NCBI GenBank assembly: GCA_937930635.1
Contig: CALHCF010000011.1
Coordinates: 1 to 41,763, forward strand
Length of the DNA: 41,763 bases
Direction of reading: 5' to 3'
Source of the DNA: an uncultured Rhizobiaceae group bacterium
GTDB lineage: Bacteria; Pseudomonadota; Alphaproteobacteria; Rhizobiales; Rhizobiaceae
Below, one piece after another: positions 1 to 7,283 of this stretch; within the stretch, counting starts at the first letter, position 1; every line of letters begins with the position of its first letter. The position numbers were made by a program, and so were the translations under genes. The notes beneath the pieces were generated by a model. That model searched no databases and had not been told where the DNA came from. It saw nothing but the letters and a program-made list of their open reading frames with translations.

Positions 1-122
1 TCCGTCGATTACGCTGCATCCGCTTGCAGAAACCTTTGTTTTGAATGGCGCGAATGTTGCAATAAACACAATGCTCGGCGGATGGGAAGGGCGCGAAGTA
101 ACGCTGATCCATAAGAATGCCG
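1..122. repeat. terminal overlap of a circular genome (left copy)
   Basis: Identical base for base to 41642-41763. The repeat lies inside the tail-spike coding frame, which continues through the junction without a break. This is what an assembler leaves at the ends of a circular or circularly permuted molecule. A true 122-bp packaged terminal repeat is less likely, because it would split an essential gene. Unit genome length is therefore 41,641 bp. Confidence 0.93.
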
Positions 123-247
123 GTCAAAGCTTTGTTGGAGGTGGAAATATCGCAAAGGCTGCCGGTCCATCCACGGCGAATAATGACGTGTCTCAGTGGG
201 TATTCCATGCGAATGCGTGGCGGCTTAAAAACTATCAGGACAACTAG
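1..247 (+). CDS. tail spike / tail fibre, C-terminal end (continues from 39801)
   Basis: Last 81 codons of the tail-spike gene that starts at 39801; across the circle the gene is 2088 nt and encodes 695 residues. The reading frame enters at base 2 and ends at TAG 245-247. The segment reads like the glycine-, asparagine- and tryptophan-containing C-terminal domain of receptor-binding proteins, which usually mediates trimerisation or receptor contact. The part seen alone would begin at an internal Met at 41, which is not a real start. The endolysin gene follows after 10 bases. Confidence 0.85.
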   Translation, partial: PSITLHPLAETFVLNGANVAINTMLGGWEGREVTLIHKNAGQSFVGGGNIAKAAGPSTANNDVSQWVFHANAWRLKNYQDN

Positions 248-257
248 GAGAACTTCG

Positions 258-1520
258 ATGTCTGCTCAATCTTTTTTCAATCAGGTTTATTTCGATGCTC
301 GAAGTGTTGGATGCAACCATGTTCAAGCATCATGCTGTGCCGCTCAGTCTGCGATAGAAAGCGGTTGGGGTAAGTCTGTCAAAGGAAATTCGTATTTTGG
401 CGTCAAGGCATCACGATCATGGAAAGGCAAAACCATCAACTTTACGACTCATGAAGTCATTAAGGGCAAGCGCGTCAAGATCGTGGATAAGTTCCGGGCC
501 TATGACAACCTGCAGGACAGCGTGAGGGACTATGTGAAGATGATGACGCACAAGTTCAACAAAGCCTGGAAGTCAAAAACAATTCATCAATTTGCTGCGC
601 ACCTGCTTGATGGCCGGTATGGCGCCTATGCAACAGATCCCGACTACCCCACAAAGGTTGCCAACACTGCCAGCAAGAGGGCGGCAGCAGCGGCGAAAGC
701 TTACAAATCGGTCCCGGTTGCTGGTCGGGCAAAGCGGGCCGAAAAGCAAACCCAAAAAAACCCAAACTCTCGAATCCTGCCCTTGTATCGACCAAAGCAA
801 GAGGATGGTGTCACTCGCGCCGTGCTGGAGAAGTTTGATAAATTGGTGCCGATGGAGCGACGGAATGATGCAGTCAAAGTTCTAGTCGTTCGGGGTTATT
901 ACCTCAACACCATGGGGCGTAAAGGATTGAATGACAGAGCGATCTATGACGATGCAATTTTTGTCGTGTCGCCCGAAGGTGTTCAACCTTTCAATGGCAA
1001 TTCAGATCCGTCAGCGTTTCGCAAACGCATTGCGACAATCAAGGCGAATCAGGCGATTAGATATCGACCAGGCCCGCATGGTTATAGCCGGAAGGGTGGA
1101 CCCTATCCGGCGTTTCGCCAAAACGCCAATTGCACGGTTGTTCGCGATGGTATTGGTGATGATCACGGCATGTTTCATGTAAACTTTCATCGGGGCGGGG
1201 TGAATGGAACATCGTCCGCGGGTTGCCTTACCGTTCCCCCCCACCAATGGGACGAATTTTATGGGTTGGTTTCCAGCCTCCTGAAAAAATACAATCAAAC
1301 CACGTTCTATGCGACATTGCTTGAATATCCGGGCGGACAGCCGCCAATCATCGTGCCTAAGCCATTTCAGGCTGCTCCGGCTCCTTATGCTGAGAAGTCT
1401 AGCAGCAAAGCGACAACGGGCCTTTTGGTTGGTGGCGCTGTAGTCGTTTCGGCTGCACTGGAAAAATTCTCCGGTTGGCTATCAAGCGCTCTGGAGTTTG
1501 TTGGGGGGATGATCACATGA
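258..1520 (+). CDS. two-domain endolysin: glucosaminidase-like plus L,D-transpeptidase-like domain
   Basis: 420 residues, starting at ATG 258 behind AGGAGA. Residues about 5-150 look like a FlgJ/GH73-type N-acetylglucosaminidase: an early AAQSAIESGWGKS motif supplies the likely catalytic Glu, followed by NSYFGVKA and an F-x-AYDN segment typical of this family. An Ala/Lys-rich linker follows at about 155-190. Residues about 215-370 carry an FHVNFHRGG...TSSAGC pattern, the His-x-Gly...Ser-x-Gly-Cys arrangement of YkuD-like L,D-transpeptidases and related phage murein hydrolases. The last 35 residues are hydrophobic and may touch the membrane. It heads the lysis cassette. The glucosaminidase call is stronger than the C-terminal one, which rests on the HxG and SxGC motifs. 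Confidence 0.8.
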   Translation: MSAQSFFNQVYFDARSVGCNHVQASCCAAQSAIESGWGKSVKGNSYFGVKASRSWKGKTINFTTHEVIKGKRVKIVDKFRAYDNLQDSVRDYVKMMTHKFNKAWKSKTIHQFAAHLLDGRYGAYATDPDYPTKVANTASKRAAAAAKAYKSVPVAGRAKRAEKQTQKNPNSRILPLYRPKQEDGVTRAVLEKFDKLVPMERRNDAVKVLVVRGYYLNTMGRKGLNDRAIYDDAIFVVSPEGVQPFNGNSDPSAFRKRIATIKANQAIRYRPGPHGYSRKGGPYPAFRQNANCTVVRDGIGDDHGMFHVNFHRGGVNGTSSAGCLTVPPHQWDEFYGLVSSLLKKYNQTTFYATLLEYPGGQPPIIVPKPFQAAPAPYAEKSSSKATTGLLVGGAVVVSAALEKFSGWLSSALEFVGGMIT

Positions 1521-1765
1521 GGTTTTTTAAGCCGGCTGGCGTGACTTGGCGTGATTGGTGGGCTTCACGCACAAATAAGGTTGTTTCCGTTCTTCTGGCG
1601 ATTTTCCTTGCCGCTCAGAATGGCGCGGTTTCATTGGTTGATCTGGGCATACCTGAAAGTTGGAGCAGCTTCTTTATGTCGGCGATGGGGGTTGGCATTG
1701 CGTTGGGCTTATTCAATCTGCGCGCTACGACAGACGGACCCTTGCAGGGGCGGTCAAAAAAATGA
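1517..1765 (+). CDS. small two-span membrane protein, putative holin
   Basis: 82 residues; ATG 1517 overlaps the endolysin stop (ATGA), indicating coupled translation. After a basic, Trp-rich start there is a hydrophobic span at about residues 22-40, a short Asp/Pro turn, and a second span at about 50-68, then a basic tail. Size, topology and position right after the endolysin fit a class II holin, which would time host lysis by opening the inner membrane. No family signature was recognised, so the role is inferred from context. Confidence 0.6.
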   Translation: MRFFKPAGVTWRDWWASRTNKVVSVLLAIFLAAQNGAVSLVDLGIPESWSSFFMSAMGVGIALGLFNLRATTDGPLQGRSKK

Positions 1766-2142
1766 TGTGGCTCATTAAATTTTTCACGCAGGGCGGCATT
1801 TCTGCGATCGGGGAGCAAATCAATCGCGGGATTGAGATTCGTGAGAAGGCTAAAACGGACAAGGCGCGCCTCGAAGCTGACCAGAATATAGCAGGACTTC
1901 AAGCGGCGCGCGATGTTGAGGTTGAACGTCTGGTTGCGCGCGCCCAGGAAAAGCCGGGAAGGGCAATCACGATTGCCCGTATCATCCTCACGATCCCGGC
2001 ATTCTTTATTCTTTTGAAAATGGCTGCTGATTATATGGGTACTGGCGAGATCGACGATGTTCCGGGTCAACTATGGGCGTATGTCGGCCTGGCTCTCAGC
2101 TTTTATTTTTGGGGGAAACCGTTTGGAGATGGGAATAAGTAA
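1762..2142 (+). CDS. membrane protein of the lysis cassette (holin-like)
   Basis: 126 residues, overlapping the upstream gene (ATGA at 1762-1765; a second Met follows at 1765). Residues 15-70 are charged and predicted helical (Glu/Lys/Arg/Ala-rich), then come two hydrophobic spans at about 75-97 and 103-120. The layout, a charged helix followed by C-terminal membrane spans, resembles three-span holins of gene transfer agents, but that is only a resemblance by shape. Together with its neighbours it makes three consecutive small membrane proteins behind the endolysin. Confidence 0.5.
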   Translation: MMWLIKFFTQGGISAIGEQINRGIEIREKAKTDKARLEADQNIAGLQAARDVEVERLVARAQEKPGRAITIARIILTIPAFFILLKMAADYMGTGEIDDVPGQLWAYVGLALSFYFWGKPFGDGNK

Positions 2143-2433
2143 ATGGGGGAAGATTTGAAATGGTTGGTTGGGCTGATCATTGGAGCAGTCGGACTTATCG
2201 GGGGCATCGTGACTAGGGATAGGCAGATGTCAAAGCAAATTAGAGAGAGTGAAGATTGTCTTCATGGCAGAATCAATCGTGTCAAAGACGAGTATGTGCG
2301 CAAAGATGATCTGGCCAATCAGATTCAGCGGGTTGAGGCTGGCATGAAAGAGATGCGAGACGAGATGCGTCTGAACGCCTCTGAGACGACAAAGCGCCTG
2401 GACAGTCTGATCGAGCTCCAATCAAAGCGTTGA
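2143..2433 (+). CDS. single-span coiled-coil membrane protein, spanin or holin accessory candidate
   Basis: 96 residues, starting directly after the preceding stop. One N-terminal hydrophobic span (about residues 6-24, Gly/Ile/Val-rich) is followed by about 70 residues of charged, heptad-like sequence. An N-terminal anchor with a periplasmic coiled coil is the layout of an inner-membrane spanin (Rz-like), which would link to the outer membrane in the last step of Gram-negative lysis. No lipoprotein partner (Rz1-like, with a lipobox) was found overlapping it, so an antiholin or holin accessory role is equally possible. Last gene of the rightward late transcript. Confidence 0.45.
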   Translation: MGEDLKWLVGLIIGAVGLIGGIVTRDRQMSKQIRESEDCLHGRINRVKDEYVRKDDLANQIQRVEAGMKEMRDEMRLNASETTKRLDSLIELQSKR

Positions 2434-2535
2434 CCTCGGTTATCCATACGGCGCACTCGGTTGCGGATCTGAAATAGTTTTCGCTGCCATGCGCCGTTGC
2501 TTTGTACCATCCTGCGAAAAATGGTTCGATTGACA

Positions 2536-2579
2536 TAAAAAACCCTCCAGTAATTCGTGGTCACCAGAGGGTAAATTTT
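2536..2579. terminator. bidirectional intrinsic terminator between convergent operons
   Basis: ACCCTC at 2542-2547 pairs with GAGGGT at 2567-2572. Read leftward the hairpin is followed by TTTTTTAT, a strong intrinsic terminator for the minus-strand operon; read rightward it is followed by a weaker T-rich run (AAATTTT). It sits between the lysis cassette (ends 2433) and the recombination operon (ends 2596). The 2434-2535 stretch upstream shows no convincing gene. Confidence 0.75.
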
Positions 2580-2595
2580 GTTGGTTAATTTTTGG

Positions 2596-3672
2596 TTAAT
2601 GGAATTTGATGTGTCTAATATCACCACGAATTACTATGTCAGCGCACCCTTCGGCGTGAGATTCATCTATATTGAAAAAATTCATCATATCCTTAATGGT
2701 TTCTTCTCTGCGATTTTGAAATTCAGCGGACTCTTTGGCTTGACGTTCAGCCTCAAGCTTCTGAGCCTCCTCCTCTTCGGCCTTGCGCCGCTTCTGGGCA
2801 AGCTCTTCCTGATGAACCCGCTCCGCCTCGGCCCTTTCTTTTTCGATGCGCTCTTTTTCGAATTGTTCTTTTTGCCGTTGCGCGGCTTCCTCAGCATCCC
2901 GAACGCGCTGGTCGGCCTCTTTTTTCTCGCGCTTAAGGCGCTCTATTTCGGCTTTCTGGGCCTCGTCAGCGTCTTTTCTGGTCTGCTCCTGCCTCTGGCG
3001 CTCCTGCTCCTCGGCTTGCTGCTGTGCGGCGCGCTCACGCTCCTGGGCTTCTGCTTGCTGGCGCTCTGCCTGTAGCCGGGCGTTTTCCTCTTCCATGCGC
3101 TTGCGTTCTTGGGCGGCGCTAAATGCCTGCGCGTGGATCTTGCGGCAGACATCAATGAGGTCTGCGGCTTTTTCTTCCTTGCCTCGCCAGTCATTGCGGG
3201 TCGCAATATCCTGAACCTCCGACTGCATTTGAGCGATATCTTCGGGGGTGGCGTTGAAACGAACATTTTTGAGTTCAGCCAAACGATTGAGACTTTGATT
3301 AACGGCCTGATCTTTTTCAGCTTGCTCTGCTTCGAACAGGGTTAAGGGTTCGCGAACAGAGACTTTCAATTCATCGAGCATGTCACGCATTTTTTTGCGG
3401 GTTGCATCGACTTGGGTGACCGTTTTCTGAGCTTCCTCTTTTACCCGCCTTCCCATTTCGTCAAGGGCAGTTTTGGTGCGAGTGATTTTATAGGCCAGGG
3501 ATTTTATCTCGTCGCGCCCTTTGCTTGTTGTAACATCGGGTTCGTGAGCCTCCGCCTGCTTCTTGATTTTGTTGAATAGGGCCTCAAATTCGTCGTCAGT
3601 AGCGAACAGCAAAGCGGCCTGCTTTTCGTCGAGATTGATAGGAACAATCATATCTTTGTTGTTGTCGATCAT
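2596..3672 (-). CDS. long coiled-coil phage protein of the recombination operon
   Basis: 358 residues; ATG 3672 overlaps the previous stop and is preceded by GGGAG. Residues about 185-325 are extremely rich in Glu, Gln, Lys, Arg and Ala and must form a long coiled coil. The N-terminal 180 residues are a helical domain with Arg/Lys and a conserved-looking D-E-x-G-R segment. The short C-terminal module, ending in IVIRGDIRHIKFH, resembles the terminal segment of coiled-coil proteins (DUF1351-like) that accompany phage exonuclease/annealing genes. The molecular role of that group is unknown. It is the last gene of the leftward operon, just before the terminator. Confidence 0.7.
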   Translation of the reverse strand: MIDNNKDMIVPINLDEKQAALLFATDDEFEALFNKIKKQAEAHEPDVTTSKGRDEIKSLAYKITRTKTALDEMGRRVKEEAQKTVTQVDATRKKMRDMLDELKVSVREPLTLFEAEQAEKDQAVNQSLNRLAELKNVRFNATPEDIAQMQSEVQDIATRNDWRGKEEKAADLIDVCRKIHAQAFSAAQERKRMEEENARLQAERQQAEAQERERAAQQQAEEQERQRQEQTRKDADEAQKAEIERLKREKKEADQRVRDAEEAAQRQKEQFEKERIEKERAEAERVHQEELAQKRRKAEEEEAQKLEAERQAKESAEFQNRREETIKDMMNFFNIDESHAEGCADIVIRGDIRHIKFH

Positions 3673-3953
3673 CGTGCTGCTCCCTCTGCAAGATCGTTGG
3701 CGATTTGCTGTAGGAGGGTTTTGAGAGAAGTTGTTTTATAATCTCGGCCATCATCCACCCGAATGAACAAGTCACCGACTTTTCCGGATAGATCTCTCAG
3801 CAGGGCGGCCCGATTATCCACCAAGCGCACCATGCTTTCGTTTTGTCTTATAATCGTTTCAACGTGACCATTCATGCCCCGCAATGTTGCGCGCGCCTCT
3901 TTGAGCTTTTCAGCGTGGCGATTATCTGTGATTTTTTTTGTATCAGCAGTCAT
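3669..3953 (-). CDS. hypothetical protein, helical
   Basis: 94 residues of unrecognised family. ATG 3953 overlaps the end of the upstream gene by 11 bases and its own stop overlaps the next start, so it is embedded in a translationally coupled leftward operon. Composition is charged and helical with no membrane span or cysteines. Position between a Sak4-like ATPase and a coiled-coil protein suggests a role in the recombination module, by context only. Confidence 0.65.
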   Translation of the reverse strand: MTADTKKITDNRHAEKLKEARATLRGMNGHVETIIRQNESMVRLVDNRAALLRDLSGKVGDLFIRVDDGRDYKTTSLKTLLQQIANDLAEGAAR

Positions 3954-4158
3954 TTACCTGTCTCCGTTGTTTTTTCAGGGTTGCAATCTCACGCTGCAAG
4001 AGCGTGATTTTAATTTCGAGGATGCGGGTTTCTTCGGCGGCAAAGCTGCACAAAAACTGAGTAACCGCTTGATGGGTTTCTGAGGAATAAAGCTTTCGGC
4101 TCAGAACATCTTCCAGCAACTCAGCAGCCGGATCGGGTCGCGATTTAGGGGCTGGCAT
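3943..4158 (-). CDS. hypothetical small helical protein
   Basis: 71 residues; ATG 4158 overlaps the TAA of the ATPase gene (TAATG). The N-terminus is proline- and charge-rich, and the C-terminal half is a predicted amphipathic helix (E-T-R-I-L-E-I-K, then L-L-Q-R-E-I). No family was recognised. It could be a partner of the adjacent annealing protein, but that is inferred only from tight coupling. Confidence 0.6.
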   Translation of the reverse strand: MPAPKSRPDPAAELLEDVLSRKLYSSETHQAVTQFLCSFAAEETRILEIKITLLQREIATLKKQRRQVNDC

Positions 4159-5171
4159 TAGCGATCACCGGGAAATGCATCATCTTCTGGATCGTGCATT
4201 CTGGCATCTGACTCTTGTTGCCTGATAGCAACATCGGCGTCTTGAGCGTCAGATTTTAGTGTATCGTGCTTACCGCTGTTGACTATAAACAATTGATCGT
4301 CACGGGTTTGCTGCTTAAACCACTTCTGATATGCATCAATACCGCATGACGCTGCCTTTTCTGCAGTTTCAAGCAGGTCAGATTGATCTTGCGTCTCGAC
4401 CTTTCCTCCCCCTGTCCATGCAGCTATGGCCTGACCCGTCTCTATACTGAGCTTTTCAGTTGCATGGAACGCAGCGCGCAACATCTCCGGGCATTTTCTC
4501 AGGATTCCGGCGCCGGGGTTTTTGTTGCTCAACTCAATATGAGCCATCATTTCAAAAATGAAGTTCTTATCCTGGATCGGCGTTTGAAAATCATCCCGAA
4601 TTACTGTTGTTTTGGTGTCGGCTGTAATTCCGTGCTTCTCATAATCCTTCTTCTCTATCTGGTGGCTGGCGTACTGAGCGCGCAGGCAACAGATGATATG
4701 AAGGTTCGAGCCAAGCATTTGCAGCATCATGCGTTTGTGCGCCTGTTTGGGGTTCTTCCAGTCGCCAAACGCTACAGTTCCATTCCAATCCCCATATTTC
4801 TTGGCGCGCTTCTCTGCGATGCTTTCAGCGGCATTCACGACACCACCAATGCCTTCCCATTCATGCGAGAAGCTATCAATCACCAATGCCGCTGAACGGT
4901 CGCCAGCCACAGCCTCCGCTTCCGATATCATTTGCGAATAACGCTCAGATGAAAACGGCTCCCCCAATTGCTGAACATCATAGCCGCCCGGTATCTCGTC
5001 GGCGTACATTTCACCACGGCGGTTCTCAGTATCGATCATCATGACCAAACCATCAGGTCCGGCTAGGCCGCGCGCCAGCATCAATGCGCTGTAAGTTTTG
5101 CCAGAACCGCTCTCCCCATACAATCCGATGAGTGCTTTTGTGCCGGCGCGTGTTGCTTTTTGAAAGGCCAT
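4158..5171 (-). CDS. Sak4-like RecA-superfamily ATPase (AAA_24), putative single-strand annealing protein
   Basis: 337 residues; ATG 5171 follows AGGAG. The Walker A motif GESGSGKT is at residues 19-26 and a Walker B-like segment, ALVIDSFSHEWEG, at about 95-107, with a D-T-E at 47-49. This is the layout of PF13479 (AAA_24) proteins, which include the Sak4 family of phage single-strand annealing recombinases. They promote strand annealing during recombination-dependent replication. The last 90 residues are Asp-, Gln- and Glu-rich and probably flexible. The RecE-like exonuclease upstream in the same operon supports a two-component exonuclease/annealase system. An alternative is a general DNA-binding ATPase of the same fold. 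Confidence 0.78.
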   Translation of the reverse strand: MAFQKATRAGTKALIGLYGESGSGKTYSALMLARGLAGPDGLVMMIDTENRRGEMYADEIPGGYDVQQLGEPFSSERYSQMISEAEAVAGDRSAALVIDSFSHEWEGIGGVVNAAESIAEKRAKKYGDWNGTVAFGDWKNPKQAHKRMMLQMLGSNLHIICCLRAQYASHQIEKKDYEKHGITADTKTTVIRDDFQTPIQDKNFIFEMMAHIELSNKNPGAGILRKCPEMLRAAFHATEKLSIETGQAIAAWTGGGKVETQDQSDLLETAEKAASCGIDAYQKWFKQQTRDDQLFIVNSGKHDTLKSDAQDADVAIRQQESDARMHDPEDDAFPGDR

Positions 5172-5195
5172 TAGTTGCTCCTATTCTACCTTAAA

Positions 5196-5221
5196 CGCAC
5201 TGCACTGTAACGTGCAATGCG
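5196..5221. promoter_or_regulatory. inverted repeat upstream of the Sak4-like gene (putative operator)
   Basis: TGCAC (5201-5205), a six-base spacer, GTGCA (5212-5216) form a perfect inverted repeat. The symmetry extends outward: CGCA at 5196-5199 matches TGCG at 5218-5221 across one mismatched base on each side. It lies in the only sizeable gap of the leftward operon, 25 bases before the Sak4-like start. The TGCAC core resembles the TTGCACTT boxes of the 7192-7283 control region, so the same regulator could bind both sites. Confidence 0.45.
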
Positions 5222-5228
5222 CAATTGG

Positions 5229-5414
5229 TCAATCAGTTTTTTCAGCTTTCGATTTTGAAAGTTGATCAACGTTTGGGAGGTATTGAAACCAGGGCTTTTG
5301 ATCTGCCCTGCCTCCCATTGCCTCCCAGGATTGGCGCGTTATCACTCTGCACCATCTGTAAATTTCAGTCCACTCCTGCCTATTGAGGAGCCTGGTGTTC
5401 TTCTCCGGCTTCAC
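5229..5414 (-). CDS. hypothetical protein, Trp-rich
   Basis: 61 residues if translation starts at GTG 5414, which overlaps the exonuclease stop (GTGA) in the way seen at other junctions of this operon; a longer form from TTG 5447 (72 residues) is possible. The protein has Trp, Tyr and Arg clustered in R-Q-E-W-T-E-I-Y-R-W and a basic end. No family was recognised. It sits between the exonuclease and annealase genes. Confidence 0.55.
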   Translation of the reverse strand: MKPEKNTRLLNRQEWTEIYRWCRVITRQSWEAMGGRADQKPWFQYLPNVDQLSKSKAEKTD

Positions 5415-6565
5415 TGATCTAGCCCCAGCCAGTACGGCGGAAAGCAATCATCATTGATCACGCCTGTTGGTGTCATTGACCCCCAGGGTTTGCCTCTCTC
5501 ATATGTCTCGCAATAATAGTTGTACATTCTGATTGACTGCGTGACTTCCATTTCTGCAAGCAGGCCAAGCGAGCTCAGGCGCCGCGTTTTTTGAGCAACC
5601 TCAATGCTGGTTTCACGTGAAACCCCGGCGTCGTTATGTTCGTGGCTAGGGTGAACAGGCGTCATGATATGCACTTCGCGAGCAAGCAGGTTTGGGACGC
5701 CACTTTTTTCCTGAAACACATACCACACTTCGGTAGGCTCAATGCGCCGTATCATGTCTTCAATCATTGCTGACTGCTCTGGTGATGCGTCATGCAATGT
5801 CATGGAGCTGATTTCGCCTTTCCTGATCATCTCAGCAACAAGCCAATATATATATGCCTGCACATAATAGCGGTTGTATCGAAAGGTATCATGAATGCAT
5901 TGCTCGATATTTTTGCGCATTGAGTTGTCGAATGTCTTGAAATCTGTGATCCCGCCAGCCTTCAAATAATCAAACCGACACTTCATTTTTGTGCCGGTCG
6001 CGCTGTCGGTCCACAATACCGACACCTCAGCAAAGCCGCCTGTTAAGTGCTTGTTGATCTCTGGCTGGGCTCTGATCAGCTCAATGTCTGCTTGAAGCTG
6101 TTTCCAGTATTTTGCCGCGATCCCTGTTCGCTCGCCACGGTTTTCCTCCCATTGCTCTTGTAGCAAATGTAAGATCGGGCCGCTATATCCAGCCTCTTTC
6201 AAGCGCAATGCTTTATCCAAAACCTTCTCGCCGGATTTGTTCTTTGGCTCTCCCAGCTTGTCGAGTTGAGTTGCGATCTCGGTTGAGTTTGTGAGTAAGC
6301 CTTCATAGTCATCAACATTGATCTCGCAAACGAATTGCTGATCCAAAAGGTGAGGTTCAAGGCGTGCTGTGTGATAGGCGCGGCCAAGAATGCGAGCTGA
6401 CGTGTCTTTGTTCGCCTCCTCCCGATCTGGGTTAAGCCATGAGTTTGCCCAAAACGTTGGTGGGCTCACAAGCATGTTGCAAATCCCAGATGCGCTCATG
6501 CGCTCCTGAGCGTGATATTTGTCTGCATCCAAATTGAAATAAATTCCGTCATTAAGTTGTTTCAT
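5411..6565 (-). CDS. RecE-like PD-(D/E)XK exonuclease (DUF3799-type)
   Basis: 384 residues; ATG 6565 is preceded by AAAGGA. The N-terminus reads I-Y-F-N-L-D-A-D-K-Y-H, then S-A-S-G, and R-A-Y-H-T-A-R-L-E-P, the opening of RecE/exonuclease VIII-type proteins. The nuclease core is visible as FAEVSV, CRFDYL, ITDFKTF and YYVQAYIY, which supply the Glu, Asp, Asp-x-Lys and Gln of the PD-(D/E)XK active site. Such enzymes resect double-stranded ends 5' to 3' to give the 3' tails used by an annealing protein. The Sak4-like ATPase two genes downstream is the expected partner. Confidence 0.85.
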   Translation of the reverse strand: MKQLNDGIYFNLDADKYHAQERMSASGICNMLVSPPTFWANSWLNPDREEANKDTSARILGRAYHTARLEPHLLDQQFVCEINVDDYEGLLTNSTEIATQLDKLGEPKNKSGEKVLDKALRLKEAGYSGPILHLLQEQWEENRGERTGIAAKYWKQLQADIELIRAQPEINKHLTGGFAEVSVLWTDSATGTKMKCRFDYLKAGGITDFKTFDNSMRKNIEQCIHDTFRYNRYYVQAYIYWLVAEMIRKGEISSMTLHDASPEQSAMIEDMIRRIEPTEVWYVFQEKSGVPNLLAREVHIMTPVHPSHEHNDAGVSRETSIEVAQKTRRLSSLGLLAEMEVTQSIRMYNYYCETYERGKPWGSMTPTGVINDDCFPPYWLGLDQ

Positions 6566-6566
6566 C

Positions 6567-6815
6567 TCATTTTCCTTTAATTATTATTGGTGCTTGTGGC
6601 TTGACCATTGCAGCATTAAAATATGCGTCTTGCATGGGGCCTTGAACGTCTATGAAAAGTTGACGGATAATGCAGACAAGCTCAGCGTTAAATTTCGCAG
6701 ACTGGTAGCGATCTTCAGGCGCCCATTTCAACAGAAATTCTTCTATCATCCGTTCGTATAATTGGCTTTTGAGCTGAGCCTCCTCTTTTAAACGAGCCTC
6801 TGTTGCGGTCATCAT
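6567..6815 (-). CDS. hypothetical small protein
   Basis: 82 residues from ATG 6815, chosen because AGGAGAGGGG lies just upstream; the open frame reaches further 5' but that part overlaps the preceding gene and reads poorly. The middle (E-F-L-L-K-W-A-P-E-D-R-Y, F-N-A-E-L-V) is predicted helical, and the end is K-P-Q-A-P-I-I-I-K-G-K. No family recognised. It is placed one base upstream of the exonuclease gene. Confidence 0.6.
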   Translation of the reverse strand: MMTATEARLKEEAQLKSQLYERMIEEFLLKWAPEDRYQSAKFNAELVCIIRQLFIDVQGPMQDAYFNAAMVKPQAPIIIKGK

Positions 6816-6834
6816 ATTAACACCCCTCTCCTGT

Positions 6835-7191
6835 TTAGCGGCGTGAAATGCCCTGCTGGGCGTGGTTGAGTGTATTGTGTTCGTCGTAGTCAGACCTCTC
6901 CCCCTGAGATTGCAGAAAATCTGACCACACATCAGATTCCTCAAACCACCTGCCCGGCAGGGTCATGTTGTCTGGGTTATCGGAATTTTCTTGAAGCCAG
7001 GCGCGAGCCACATCTTCCGTGACATCTTCGAAATTCCACGCTGCATCAACGCGAAAAAATTTCAAAACCCGCATGTCTGAATATGAGATTGCATCGGAAG
7101 CTGTTCTGATTTCCGCAACATCGGAAACATGCTCGCCATGCTCATACCAAACTAAAAATTTCTCTGATTTTTCAACAAAATTTGCGCGCAT
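6835..7191 (-). CDS. hypothetical acidic protein, first gene of the leftward operon
   Basis: 118 residues from ATG 7191, which follows GAGGAG; in-frame codons further upstream lie in the control region. It is acidic and Trp-rich (E-K-F-L-V-W-Y-E, R-W-F-E-E-S-D-V-W) without cysteines or membrane spans. No family recognised. As the first gene after the divergent promoter region it should be expressed early, where phages often place host-takeover or anti-defence genes; that is context, not evidence of function. Confidence 0.65.
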   Translation of the reverse strand: MRANFVEKSEKFLVWYEHGEHVSDVAEIRTASDAISYSDMRVLKFFRVDAAWNFEDVTEDVARAWLQENSDNPDNMTLPGRWFEESDVWSDFLQSQGERSDYDEHNTLNHAQQGISRR

Positions 7192-7283
7192 GATTTGCTC
7201 CTCATTGCGGTATTGTGTGTTGTGCCTTTGTAAGGTACATGCAAGTGCAACGCAAGTCAACAATAAGTGCAAAGGAAAAAGCA
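7192..7283. promoter_or_regulatory. divergent control region with 11-bp-spaced AAGT boxes
   Basis: This gap separates the leftward recombination operon from the rightward early genes and must hold promoters for both. On the minus strand TTGACT (7260-7255) and TACCTT (7237-7232) are 17 bases apart, a plausible but weak -35/-10 pair. Three boxes share one face of the helix: AAGTGCAA at 7243, AAGTCAAC at 7254 and AAGTGCAA at 7265, each 11 bases apart. They overlap the predicted minus-strand -35. Evenly spaced short boxes are typical operators of ribbon-helix-helix repressors, and such a protein is encoded immediately to the right. Confidence 0.6.

Noticed and set aside
2578..3075. Long hydrophobic plus-strand frame (165 codons), Leu/Phe-rich
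   Set aside because: It is the reverse complement of the Glu/Lys/Gln-rich coiled coil encoded on the minus strand; antisense of such sequence always reads as Leu/Phe-rich.
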